NCBI GenBank assembly: GCA_910576875.1
Contig: CAJTKI010000049.1
Location: forward strand, 1-12,780
From: an uncultured Christensenella sp.
GTDB lineage: Bacteria; Bacillota; Clostridia; Christensenellales; UBA3700
Direction of reading: 5' to 3'
Length of the DNA: 12,780 nt
Part shown: in pieces, positions 1 through 7,291 of the stretch
Layout of the letters: each line of letters opens with the position of its first letter
Position numbering within the stretch: position 1 is the stretch's first letter
Made by a program: the position numbers and the translations under genes
The notes under the pieces: generated by a model
What the model was told of the DNA's origin: nothing
Seen by the model: the letters and a program-made list of their open reading frames with translations, nothing else
The model's database searches: none

Positions 1-1427
1 GCGGTGTTCTGTTCGCTCGTCCAAGTGGAAACTTCCTCTTCTTCCTTTCTTGCGCGAGCCTTTTTGGGAGCGGCGGGAGCGCCGGTAGCGGCTTTCTCGA
101 ATTTCTTCGCCGTGCGCGCTGCGCGCTTCTCTTTGGCTTCCTTGTAATCTTCTTCGGTCGTCTCGATCTCTACTGCGCCGTCTTCTTTGGCTTGGAGCGC
201 CTTGACGGACAACGTGATCTTGTTGCCTTCGAACTTGATAACCTGCGCCGTCACTTCGTCGCCGACTTTGTAAACGTCCGCAGCATTCTTCGTAAAGCTG
301 TGCGAAATCTCGGAAACCGGAACCAAACCGTCCACATCGCGCTCGATCAGCACAAACGCGCCGTACGGGAATACGCTGCGCACCGTGCCGGTCACGACGC
401 TGCCGACCGGATATTTTTCATAAGCGATTTCGTACGGCTTTTTCTGCAACTGCTTATAGCCGAGCGAAACTCTTTGATTCTCTCTGTCCGCTTTCAAAAT
501 CACGAACTCGTACGATTTGCCCAATTCGAGCACTTCGCCCGGCTCCGCGATCTTGTAATGCGAAATATCCGAAATGTGCGCCAAGCAGTCGAATCCGTTG
601 ACGTTGACGAACGCGCCGAACGCCGCAAAACGCTTAACCTTACCGGTTACGATTGCGCCGACCTGCATGCCTGCCCACAACGCTTCTTCCTTCGCCGCTC
701 TTTCTTCTTCCAAAATCACGCGTTGGGAAGCGATGACGGTCTTTCTGCGTTTGATGACAACGTCGCCTTCTTGATCTTCTTCCTTTTTGCCTTTGATCGC
801 TCTCAAACGCAACGATTTGCCGACGTATTTCTGCAAATCTTCGTCCGTTACATATCCGATCCGGATCTGCGATGCCGGAACGAAAATCTTATAGCGACCG
901 AAGTCCGCGGTCAAACCGCCCTTGACGGCTGCCTTCATCGTCAACTTGAACTCGTTGCCGCGCAGCATTTCTTCGGCTTCCTGATCTTCCTTGATCTCGC
1001 GATCGACTTCTTTTTTGGAGAAAGCGATGCAGTCGTTGTTCTTGGACTTGCCGCTCTTCTCGATGACCTTGGCGACGATCGTATCGCCGACGTTATATTG
1101 GGAAGGATCGTATGCGGCGTTGTCCATTTCTACTTCCGACTTGTCGATAAATCCGTCCTTCTTACCGCCGAAGCTGACCGTGATGCCGTCTTCGGACGCT
1201 TGAATTACCGTACAATTGTAGCGTCTGCCCGGCTTGATATCCATCGTCTTGGCAACGCTCTTGTTCAGCATTTTTTCGAATTCGCTCTCTTCGCCGACTT
1301 CCGCCTTGGACGCCGCTGCGACTTCTTTGGTTTCCTCTACGGGAACTTCCGCTGCTTGCACAGCTTGTGCCGACGCTTCTTCCGTTGCGACGGTTTTCTC
1401 AATATCTTGAACTTGAGATTCGCTCAT
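1..1427 (-). CDS. rpsA: S1-domain RNA-binding protein (30S ribosomal protein S1 family), 3' end cut by window edge
   Basis: The protein binds RNA through OB-fold S1 repeats and probably helps the 30S subunit engage mRNA. About 475 residues are visible before the window ends, with no stop codon. I see an acidic, Glu/Ala-rich N-terminal segment (about 1-55). Four S1 repeats follow, at about 68-138, 157-236, 253-325 and 341-412; the last two are the most canonical, with GxVxxxxxFGAFV-type and GLVPVSEIS-type cores. A Lys/Ala/Glu-rich low-complexity tail runs from about 413 to the edge. The ATG follows AAGGAGGT at good spacing. The gene lies 63 bases after ispH. In many Clostridia S1 is fused to IspH; here the two are separate. 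Low-GC Gram-positive S1 proteins often have fewer repeats than the six of Escherichia coli, so four fits. Family assignment is secure; true ribosomal membership is inferred. Confidence 0.9.
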   Translation of the reverse strand, partial: MSESQVQDIEKTVATEEASAQAVQAAEVPVEETKEVAAASKAEVGEESEFEKMLNKSVAKTMDIKPGRRYNCTVIQASEDGITVSFGGKKDGFIDKSEVEMDNAAYDPSQYNVGDTIVAKVIEKSGKSKNNDCIAFSKKEVDREIKEDQEAEEMLRGNEFKLTMKAAVKGGLTADFGRYKIFVPASQIRIGYVTDEDLQKYVGKSLRLRAIKGKKEEDQEGDVVIKRRKTVIASQRVILEEERAAKEEALWAGMQVGAIVTGKVKRFAAFGAFVNVNGFDCLAHISDISHYKIAEPGEVLELGKSYEFVILKADRENQRVSLGYKQLQKKPYEIAYEKYPVGSVVTGTVRSVFPYGAFVLIERDVDGLVPVSEISHSFTKNAADVYKVGDEVTAQVIKFEGNKITLSVKALQAKEDGAVEIETTEEDYKEAKEKRAARTAKKFEKAATGAPAAPKKARARKEEEEVSTWTSEQNT

Positions 1428-1445
1428 TTTGTCACTACCTCCTTG

Positions 1446-1467
1446 ATCAACCCCGATCGGAATTGAT
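1446..1467 (-). promoter_or_regulatory. Stem-loop just upstream of the S1-gene ribosome binding site
   Basis: In the minus-strand RNA this 22-base segment folds into nine pairs (ATCAATTCC with GGGGTTGAT, two of them G-U) closed by a GATC tetraloop. It ends directly before CAAGGAGGT, the ribosome binding site of the S1 gene. A smaller five-pair hairpin lies upstream at 1470-1484. Neither is followed by a T-run, so they are not intrinsic terminators. A role in translational control or mRNA protection is inference. Confidence 0.5.
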
Positions 1468-1490
1468 GCGCCGCTCTGCGCGGCAAGTTG

Positions 1491-2378
1491 TTATTTGCTA
1501 CATTCGCCGGGACAGGTCCCGATGGTTGTCTGTGTCATATCGTCCATAATGCCGCCGTGATCTCGGATCAGCGCTTCGACGACCTGCCCGATCGTCTGCG
1601 GCGGAGTGGACGCGCCGGCTACGATGCCGACTCTCTCTATCCCGTCCCAATCGATTTGCCGCAATCGAAACGGCGTTTCGACATCATACGTGCGCTCGCA
1701 ATTGCGACGGCAGATATCGTAAAGCTTGCGCGTATTGGAACTGGTTTTGCTACCGATTACCAGCATCGCGTCGCATTCGGCGCTCAACAAATCGGCTTGG
1801 TTCTGCCTGTTGATAGTAGTATAACAAATTGTATTATGAATGACAACTGTTTTACAACACTTTTCCAGCAAATTTACGATTTTTCGATAGCTTCGATCAT
1901 CAAACGTCGTCTGCGATACGACGCAATACTTTTGAGACGGATCGAGCGGCGGAATACGTTCGTCGTCGAGAATCGTCGCGGTATATTCGCACCAGCCGTT
2001 GATCCCCTGCACTTCGGGGTGCGCGGGGTCTCCGATAATGACGATTCGGTATCCCGAATTGTAATGACGATAGACGATTTTGTGAATTTTTTTGACAAAA
2101 CCGCACGTCGCATCGAGATAGCAAATCCCGTTATCGTCCATATAATCGTAAACGGATTTGCCGACGCCGTGCGAGCGGATCACGACTGTTTTGCCGTCTT
2201 CGATCCGATCCAAATCGTCGATTGCGACGACGCCCTGCGATTGTAGCCACGCGAGCACGCTTTCGTTGTGAATCAGTTTGCCGAGCGTATAACAGCCGCC
2301 CTTGCAAGACAGCGCAATATCGATCGCGCGCGATACGCCTTTGCAAAATCCGCTATCCGGCGCGACGCAAATGCGCAT
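1491..2378 (-). CDS. ispH: 4-hydroxy-3-methylbut-2-enyl diphosphate reductase (IspH/LytB)
   Basis: This cytosolic iron-sulfur enzyme carries out the last step of the MEP pathway, reducing HMBPP to IPP and DMAPP. The 295-residue protein has the three cluster cysteines at C12 (GFCKGV), C92 (DATCGF) and C185 (NTIC). It also has the substrate-site residues H37, H70, H120 and E122 (HPE), the QTT motif at 156-158, SSN at 213-215 and the serine of GAS near 257. I chose the ATG at 2378 because it places the first cysteine at residue 12, as in the family. That ATG also follows AAAAGGAG and shares one base with the plsC stop (TGATG), so the two genes are translationally coupled. An upstream in-frame start would add eight residues inside plsC. 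Codons around C185 are unusually AT-rich and contain a promoter-like sequence. Confidence 0.96.
   Translation of the reverse strand: MRICVAPDSGFCKGVSRAIDIALSCKGGCYTLGKLIHNESVLAWLQSQGVVAIDDLDRIEDGKTVVIRSHGVGKSVYDYMDDNGICYLDATCGFVKKIHKIVYRHYNSGYRIVIIGDPAHPEVQGINGWCEYTATILDDERIPPLDPSQKYCVVSQTTFDDRSYRKIVNLLEKCCKTVVIHNTICYTTINRQNQADLLSAECDAMLVIGSKTSSNTRKLYDICRRNCERTYDVETPFRLRQIDWDGIERVGIVAGASTPPQTIGQVVEALIRDHGGIMDDMTQTTIGTCPGECSK
1818..1846 (-). promoter_or_regulatory. Sigma-A-type promoter inside ispH, aimed at the S1 gene
   Basis: On the minus strand, TTGTCA (1846-1841) is followed by exactly 17 bases and then TATACT (1823-1818), preceded by TGT, an extended -10 element. Each hexamer matches consensus at five of six positions. 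Predicted initiation near 1811 gives a leader of about 380 bases before the S1 gene. The site lies in a visibly AT-rich patch of otherwise GC-rich coding sequence. Confidence 0.55.
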
Positions 2379-3076
2379 CAATCGCGCTCCTTTTGCGCGC
2401 ACGCGGCGTACTTTTTGAGATTGCCGCGATACTGTTCGACGATACAGTCGATCTGCGCGCGCAATTCCAGCATCTTATGCTCGATATAATAAGTCGCGTC
2501 CTGCTTGACTTCCACCAATCTCTGTCCGTAATATGCGGAAAGATCGAACGGTTGTCCGACAATCATATAATTGCGCCGAAACGGACGCGGACGGCGGTAC
2601 AACAAAATGGGAACGATTTCGGAACGCGTCTTGATCGCAAACGTCGCCGCTCCGTCCTTAAACGGAAGCATCTCTTTGATGTCCTGCGGGTTGCGCGTGC
2701 CTTCGGGAAACAACAACACCTGCTCTTCGCGATTGAGCGCGCTCACGACCTTTTTAACCGCGGCAATATCGCCTTCGCCGCGACGAACGGGAATGCCGCC
2801 GACCTGTTTGAGCACTTCGTATATGAATTGAAAACGCGTAAGCTCGGATTTGAGCACGACATTGGATTTTTTGCCGAACAATTTGCTCAAAATCGGATTG
2901 GCGTCCGCCAATCCGTAATGGTTGCAAATGACGATCGCGCGACGATCGCGAATGAAATTGTCGGGATAAAAAATCTTGGTCGGCCAAATAAAGCGCAAAA
3001 CCCAACGTCCGACCTTGCCGATCGCGCGGTAGATCCATGCGGCTTGCTTTTCGTTTTCAGACGACGTACTCTGCAA
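2378..3076 (-). CDS. plsC: 1-acyl-sn-glycerol-3-phosphate acyltransferase (PlsC family)
   Basis: The enzyme acylates lysophosphatidic acid to phosphatidic acid at the inner face of the membrane, in phospholipid synthesis. The 232-residue protein shows the catalytic NHxxxxD block (H53, D58) and a GGIPVRRG segment at 93-100 matching acceptor-binding motif II. It also has FPEGTRN (123-129) and the hydrophobic VPILL block near 155-159. A hydrophobic or amphipathic stretch at about 14-36 may seat it on the membrane. The start is TTG: no ATG is available near the N-terminus, AGGGG lies six bases upstream, and the codon follows the cmk stop by three bases. Its own stop overlaps the ispH ATG. A cmk-plsC-ispH order is common in Clostridia. 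Acyl-donor preference cannot be read from the sequence. Confidence 0.93.
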   Translation of the reverse strand: MQSTSSENEKQAAWIYRAIGKVGRWVLRFIWPTKIFYPDNFIRDRRAIVICNHYGLADANPILSKLFGKKSNVVLKSELTRFQFIYEVLKQVGGIPVRRGEGDIAAVKKVVSALNREEQVLLFPEGTRNPQDIKEMLPFKDGAATFAIKTRSEIVPILLYRRPRPFRRNYMIVGQPFDLSAYYGQRLVEVKQDATYYIEHKMLELRAQIDCIVEQYRGNLKKYAACAQKERD

Positions 3077-3079
3077 AAT

Positions 3080-3739
3080 TCACCCCTGCCGAACCTTGTC
3101 TACGATATATGCGACGACCTGCTCGATCGACATGTTTGTCGAATCCACGACATCCGCGTCTTCGGTCACGATCAACGGCGCGATCGGACGGTTCATATCG
3201 TTGCGATCCCGATCCACGATATCGCGCAGGACGGTATCGTAATCCACGTCGCTGCCTTTGGCAATCAATTCCGAATGCCGACGGCGCGCGCGTTCGGACG
3301 CGTCGGCGGTCAAATAAAACTTAAATTGCGCGTGCGGCAAAACATTGCTCGTAATATCGCGTCCGTCGAGTACGACGTCGCTTTGCGAAGCGATCTCGCG
3401 CTGCATCGCGATCAAAAAATCGCGTACGCTCTGCTGCTTGGAAATATCGGAAGCCATCTTGGAAATCCGGTGTTCGCGAATCGCAAGAGATACGTCGTTG
3501 CCGTTGACGAAAATGCGCTTATCCTGCGCGCCGCCCGCGTAAGTAATCCGAATATCGGGCAACAATCGACGTACGGATTCGGCGTCGTTGACGTCGATCC
3601 CGCGCTCGCTCACGTACAACGCCACCGCGCGATACATCGCCCCCGTATCCAGATACGTAATGTCCAACTCGCGCGCAACGAGCTTGCCGATAGTGCTTTT
3701 GCCCGCTCCGCACGGACCGTCGATGGCTATGTTCAACAT
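3080..3739 (-). CDS. cmk: Cytidylate kinase
   Basis: The enzyme phosphorylates CMP and dCMP to the diphosphates using ATP, in the cytosol. The 219-residue product, near the usual length for bacterial Cmk, has the P-loop GPCGAGKST at 8-16 and DTGAMYR at 31-37, the nucleotide-site segment typical of Cmk. It also has GRDI at 126-129, the Arg-rich ARRRH lid segment near 151-155, and RDRNDMNR at 177-184, matching the family RDxxDxxR signature. The ATG follows TAAGGAG at good spacing. A well-formed promoter lies in the 46-base gap to the upstream flavoprotein gene, so cmk probably heads its own transcript as well as being read from surE. Three bases separate its stop from plsC. Assignment is secure. 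Confidence 0.97.
   Translation of the reverse strand: MLNIAIDGPCGAGKSTIGKLVARELDITYLDTGAMYRAVALYVSERGIDVNDAESVRRLLPDIRITYAGGAQDKRIFVNGNDVSLAIREHRISKMASDISKQQSVRDFLIAMQREIASQSDVVLDGRDITSNVLPHAQFKFYLTADASERARRRHSELIAKGSDVDYDTVLRDIVDRDRNDMNRPIAPLIVTEDADVVDSTNMSIEQVVAYIVDKVRQG
3083..3087 (-). promoter_or_regulatory. Ribosome binding site that fixes the TTG start of plsC
   Basis: AGGGG on the minus strand ends six bases before TTG at 3076-3074 and sits directly before the cmk stop codon TGA. It supports the non-ATG start and coupled translation of cmk and plsC. Confidence 0.7.
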
Positions 3740-3760
3740 ATTGGCTCCTTACAGTATTCC

Positions 3761-3789
3761 AGTATAGCCGAAAACACGGCAAATATCAA
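3761..3789 (-). promoter_or_regulatory. Sigma-A-type promoter upstream of cmk
   Basis: On the minus strand TTGATA (3789-3784) overlaps the stop codon of the upstream flavoprotein gene. After exactly 17 bases comes TATACT (3766-3761). Predicted initiation near 3754 leaves a leader of about 15 bases that carries TAAGGAG before the cmk ATG. Confidence 0.65.
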
Positions 3790-5021
3790 CTGTTTTTTAT
3801 CGCGCACGCCGCCGCATAAGCGGTCGACAACGCGATTTGAATGTTATAACCGCCCGTCAGCGCGTCGATGTCCAAAACTTCTCCTGCGAAGTACAATCCG
3901 CTTACGAGTTTGCTCTCCATCGTCTTGGGTTGCACCTGAGATAACTCGACGCCGCCCGCGGTAATGATCCCGCATTCGATGTCGCCGAGCGCGCGCACGG
4001 AGATCGAAAACCGTTTGAGCGTACGAACCAATCGTTCGCGCTCGGACTTGGTAACCGAATGACAAAAACGATCCTGCGCCACGCCCGCCCGATCCAGCCA
4101 AAACGCGACCAGCGCTTTGGGCAAATAATCGGATACCGCATTGCGCAAACGCATATTGGCGCACTGCGCAAACGTCCGTTGCATCCGCGCATCCAAAGTC
4201 TGTTCGTCCAATGCGGTTTTGAGATCCAAAAGCAATTCGTTCTTGCCCTGCAACGCGCCGTCTTGCCAATAGCGATTGGCATATCCGGACAGCGACAGCA
4301 CGACCGGACCGCTCACGCCGGTGTGCGTAAACAACAATTCGCCGAATTGCGACGCGATTTCTCGCCCGTCGTGCGTCAACGTCGCGCGGACGTTTTTGAG
4401 CGTCAGTCCCGCCAAAGTCGCGTAACCGTCCGCATACATCGGCACCAATGCGGGACGCGGCGCAACCACCGTATGTCCGCACTGCCGCGCAAACGCATAA
4501 CCGTCCCCCGTGCTGCCCGTCGACGAATACGACCGTCCGCCCGTCGCAACGACGACGCGATCGCATGCGATCCGTCTACCGTCCGCAATCACGGCGCATA
4601 CGCGACCGTCCGCGATCTCGATGCCGGATACGCGCGTATTCAGACGAATTTCCGCGCCGTTGTCCCGTGCGTAGCGCTCCAACAGACGTATGACGTCGCT
4701 GGACTTGTCCGACTGCGGAAAAACGCGATTGCCGCGCTCGACCTTGACCGGACAACCGTTTTGTCGAGCGAATTCCATCGTGTCCGCCGCGCCCCAGCGA
4801 TGCAAAGCGGACAACAAAAACTTGTCTCCATGCAACACCTGAGACAAAATCCCGGGCACGTCGGTATCGTTGGTCAAGTTGCAACGCCCTTTGCCGGTCA
4901 AATACAATTTTTTGCCGATCTTCTCATTGCGTTCGATCAAGATGCAGGAATGTCCGAATTCGGCGATCTGTCCGGCACAAAACGTTCCTGCGACGCCGCC
5001 GCCAATCACGACTACTTGCAT
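3786..5021 (-). CDS. BaiN/HI0933-family NAD(P)/FAD-dependent oxidoreductase
   Basis: This is a 411-residue soluble flavoprotein of the HI0933/YhiN/BaiN family. The N-terminal Rossmann motif GGGVAG (7-12) binds FAD. GKKLYLTGKGRCNLTN (36-51), ATGGRSYSSTG (159-169), FTHTGVSGP (231-239) and the C-terminal AGEVLDIDALTGGYNIQIA (379-397) are family hallmarks. The reaction is uncertain: the family carries labels such as aminoacetone oxidase and a bile-acid-related function, and the sequence does not choose between them. I chose the ATG at 5021 because it sits directly before the dinucleotide-binding strand and has AAGGA upstream. A longer open frame exists upstream but only overlaps surE. The gene overlaps the surE end by 10 bases. 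This type of gene often lies near cmk in Clostridia. Confidence 0.9.
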   Translation of the reverse strand: MQVVVIGGGVAGTFCAGQIAEFGHSCILIERNEKIGKKLYLTGKGRCNLTNDTDVPGILSQVLHGDKFLLSALHRWGAADTMEFARQNGCPVKVERGNRVFPQSDKSSDVIRLLERYARDNGAEIRLNTRVSGIEIADGRVCAVIADGRRIACDRVVVATGGRSYSSTGSTGDGYAFARQCGHTVVAPRPALVPMYADGYATLAGLTLKNVRATLTHDGREIASQFGELLFTHTGVSGPVVLSLSGYANRYWQDGALQGKNELLLDLKTALDEQTLDARMQRTFAQCANMRLRNAVSDYLPKALVAFWLDRAGVAQDRFCHSVTKSERERLVRTLKRFSISVRALGDIECGIITAGGVELSQVQPKTMESKLVSGLYFAGEVLDIDALTGGYNIQIALSTAYAAACAIKNS

Positions 5022-5764
5022 AACGATCGTCCTTGCAAACGCCGCAGCGCATCCCAATCGTTGCAATCCGCGGCAATCGGCGACACGGTGATATATCCGG
5101 ACTGCGCGCACAGCACGTCCGATTCCGCATCGTTGCGCTCGTCTTCGATCGGCGCGCCGACGATCCGATACCCGCGCAGCCCTTCGTCCAAATAACGGTC
5201 GCTGTACTTGCGCGTACCGACTTTGACGAATCGTACGCCGGCAATCTCTTCCGCCCGATCGGACGGAATGTTGATGCTCAAAATCCGCGCGCCGTCCGCC
5301 GGCAATATGCGGCACAAATCCGACAAATTGCGCGCGATAAAATCGGCGCTGTACGCAAAATCCCGCAAACCGTCCGCCTGCGATACCGCGATCGCCGGTA
5401 CGCCGAGCATCGCGGCTTCCAACGCCGCATTGACGGTGCCGGAATAAATTACGTCGCTGCCGAGATTGTACCCGTCGTTGATCCCGCTGATCACACAATC
5501 GATCTTACGATCCGCAAACAGATATTCCAGCCCGAATTTGCTGCAATCGGCGGGCGTGCCGGTAAGCGCGTAACACTGCGCGCCTTCGACCAGCTCCAAA
5601 CGCGTGTAATGCAAATGTCGATGGAACGAAACCGCATGCGCCGTACCCGACATCTCGGTATGCGGCGCGACAACATAGACGCAATGCTCGCGCGACAACG
5701 CGCCGGCAAGCGTCCGAATGCCTTGCGCGTAAATTCCGTCGTCGTTGACCAATAAAAGATTCAT
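5012..5764 (-). CDS. surE: 5'/3'-nucleotidase SurE
   Basis: SurE is a metal-dependent phosphatase acting on nucleoside monophosphates, linked to stationary-phase survival in other bacteria. The 250-residue product begins with the metal-binding NDDG (7-10; D8 and D9). It continues with S39 in a SGTAHAV segment, the TGTPADC motif at 68-74, and N96 in GINDGYNLGSDVIYSGTVNAA, the family signature at about 94-114. Length is typical. The start is fixed by NDDG, which in SurE lies 7-10 residues from the N-terminus. No Shine-Dalgarno sequence precedes the ATG. Instead a promoter -10 box ends six bases before it, implying a leaderless mRNA. Its 3' end overlaps the flavoprotein gene, so the two are probably co-transcribed. 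Confidence 0.95.
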   Translation of the reverse strand: MNLLLVNDDGIYAQGIRTLAGALSREHCVYVVAPHTEMSGTAHAVSFHRHLHYTRLELVEGAQCYALTGTPADCSKFGLEYLFADRKIDCVISGINDGYNLGSDVIYSGTVNAALEAAMLGVPAIAVSQADGLRDFAYSADFIARNLSDLCRILPADGARILSINIPSDRAEEIAGVRFVKVGTRKYSDRYLDEGLRGYRIVGAPIEDERNDAESDVLCAQSGYITVSPIAADCNDWDALRRLQGRSLCK

Positions 5765-5770
5765 ATGTTC

Positions 5771-5799
5771 ATTATACCCGAAATGCGTCTCTATGGCAA
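5771..5799 (-). promoter_or_regulatory. surE: Sigma-A-type promoter of surE, predicted leaderless start
   Basis: On the minus strand TTGCCA (5799-5794), 17 bases and a perfect TATAAT (5776-5771) form a strong promoter. Only six bases separate the -10 box from the surE ATG, so initiation seven bases downstream falls on the A of ATG at 5764. The promoter starts 22 bases after the upstream operon's terminator. Confidence 0.75.
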
Positions 5800-5821
5800 G
5801 TCTGCAACGCCCCGCATATGC

Positions 5822-5847
5822 AAAAAGCCGCCCCTTTGGGGACGGCT
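5822..5847 (-). terminator. Rho-independent terminator of the decarboxylase operon
   Basis: The minus-strand RNA folds into nine pairs (AGCCGTCCC with GGGGCGGCT, one G-U) around a CAAA loop, followed by a T-run of the form TTTTTG. It begins 16 bases after the stop codon of the OadA-like gene and lies just before the surE promoter. Confidence 0.88.
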
Positions 5848-5863
5848 CTGCGTCTGTCGACGA

Positions 5864-7273
5864 TCAAACGATCTGAATACCCTTGGACGGATCCGCGATG
5901 TCGGAATCCACGTGGTACTCGTTGGCGGCGCGATAACGGAAATAGTTGAGCGCAACCTGCGGGAACAACGCGTACGAAAGCACGTCTTCGGGCTGGCGGA
6001 TATACGGTTTGAGCTCCGGATCTTCGGAATACTTTTTCAATTCCGGCTCGATCAAATCGGCGGGACGGCACGTGATGCGCTCCGCATCGCCGAGCACTTG
6101 CGCGACGATATCCGCGTTCGGCTCCGCCGGCAATTTGCCATACTCGCCGCGCAGAACGCCCTTGGTCTCCTGCGAAACCATCTTATAACGCGCGCCGCTG
6201 AGCACGTTGAATACCGCCTGCGTACCGACGATCTGACTGGTCGGCGTAACGAGCGGCGGATACCCCAAATCCGCGCGCACGCGCGGAACTTCCGCCAAAA
6301 CCTGTTCGTATTTATCCAATGCGTTGGCTTTTTTGAGCTGTCCGACCAAGTTGGACAGCATGCCGCCCGGCACTTGGTAAATCAACGCGTTGACGTCGGT
6401 TTTGAGCGATTTTTCGGTCAACCATCCGTCTTCTTTGAGACGCTTGGCAACGCCGTCGAAATACGAGGAGATCTCGCTGAGTTTCTTCAAATCCAAACCG
6501 GTGTCGTATTCCGTATTCTGCAAAATCGCAACCATCGGCTCGGTCGCCGGCTGCGACGTGCCGTTGCCCATCGCGCTGAGCGCGCAGTCGATGATGTCTA
6601 CGCCCGCTTCGATCGCCTTGAGATACGTCTGGTTGCCCGTGCCTGCGGTCTGGTGCGTATGCAGGTGGACTTTGGTCTCGGGTTTGAGCACCGCCTTGAT
6701 GCCCTTGACCAAATCGTATGCGACGTACGGAAACAAAATACCCGCCATATCTTTGATACAGATGATATCCGCGCCCATCTCTTCCAGCTGCTTGGCAAGC
6801 TTGATGAAATATTCGTTGGTGTGTACCGGACTCGTCGTGTACGAAATCGTCGCTTCGCAGACGCCGCCGTGCTTCTTACAGCTCTCCATCGCCTGACGCA
6901 TGTTGCGCGGATCGTTGAGCGCGTCGAAAATACGAATGATCGAGATGCCGTTGCGGATGGATTGACGCACGAACTCGTCGACCACGTCGTCCGCATAGTG
7001 CTTGTAACCCAAAATGTTCTGTCCGCGCAACAACATCTGCAACGGCGTGTTGGGCATCGCCTTTTTGAGTTGACGCAGTCTTTCCCACGGGTCTTCGTTC
7101 AGAAAACGCATGCAGGAATCGAACGTCGCGCCGCCCCAGCACTCGATCGAAAAGTATCCGATCTTATCGAGTTCCGCCGCCATCGGCAGCATCTCGTCCA
7201 GTCTCATACGCGTCGCGGCTTGCGATTGGTGCGCGTCGCGCAAAATTGTCTCCGTAATATAAACCTTAGCCAT
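5864..7273 (-). CDS. oadA: Oxaloacetate/pyruvate carboxyltransferase subunit (OadA / PycB / transcarboxylase 5S type), no biotin domain
   Basis: This subunit moves carboxylate between oxaloacetate/pyruvate and biotin. In a sodium-pump decarboxylase it takes CO2 from oxaloacetate. The 469-residue protein has an aldolase-type TIM barrel with RDAHQS (12-17; D13), GGATFD (47-52), the catalytic-lysine motif IKDMAG (K174) and the metal-binding HTH (H205, H207). The post-barrel conserved carboxylase domain contains PGGMLSN (302-308). It ends near 469 without the biotinyl domain that many OadA proteins carry, because a separate carrier is encoded two genes upstream. The ATG follows TAGGAG, 18 bases after oadB. 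It is the last gene of the operon, before the terminator. The transcarboxylase 5S subunit has the same architecture; absence of a biotin carboxylase argues against pyruvate carboxylase. Confidence 0.9.
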   Translation of the reverse strand: MAKVYITETILRDAHQSQAATRMRLDEMLPMAAELDKIGYFSIECWGGATFDSCMRFLNEDPWERLRQLKKAMPNTPLQMLLRGQNILGYKHYADDVVDEFVRQSIRNGISIIRIFDALNDPRNMRQAMESCKKHGGVCEATISYTTSPVHTNEYFIKLAKQLEEMGADIICIKDMAGILFPYVAYDLVKGIKAVLKPETKVHLHTHQTAGTGNQTYLKAIEAGVDIIDCALSAMGNGTSQPATEPMVAILQNTEYDTGLDLKKLSEISSYFDGVAKRLKEDGWLTEKSLKTDVNALIYQVPGGMLSNLVGQLKKANALDKYEQVLAEVPRVRADLGYPPLVTPTSQIVGTQAVFNVLSGARYKMVSQETKGVLRGEYGKLPAEPNADIVAQVLGDAERITCRPADLIEPELKKYSEDPELKPYIRQPEDVLSYALFPQVALNYFRYRAANEYHVDSDIADPSKGIQIV

Positions 7274-7291
7274 ATTGAATCTCCTATTCGA

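Noticed and set aside
192..1466. Plus-strand open frame of 424 codons opposite the S1 gene.
   Set aside because: The minus strand clearly encodes S1 repeats with a good start and ribosome binding site; the plus frame is rich in Phe, Leu, Arg and Asp, as expected of a complement.
1470..1484. The small GC hairpin after ispH as an intrinsic terminator.
   Set aside because: The stem has only five pairs and no T-run follows it on the minus strand.
1428..1490. A possible IspH-S1 fusion as in many Clostridia, broken by frameshift.
   Set aside because: ispH has its own stop. The S1 gene has a strong ribosome binding site and a long acidic N-terminus of its own, and the 63-base gap holds hairpins rather than eroded coding sequence.
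2081..2100. A run of seven A on the sense strand of ispH as a possible programmed frameshift site.
   Set aside because: The reading frame is intact on both sides, the lysines of FVKKIH fit the family, and no downstream structure or alternative product is apparent.
2222..3964. Plus-strand open frame of 580 codons across ispH, plsC, cmk and the flavoprotein end.
   Set aside because: It crosses three gene boundaries of real minus-strand genes and has no recognisable motif; an antisense shadow.
5022..5498. A 5' extension of the flavoprotein frame adding 159 residues.
   Set aside because: The added part is antisense-like Arg/Gly-rich sequence lying wholly within surE. The true N-terminus with the FAD-binding GGGVAG starts at 5021.
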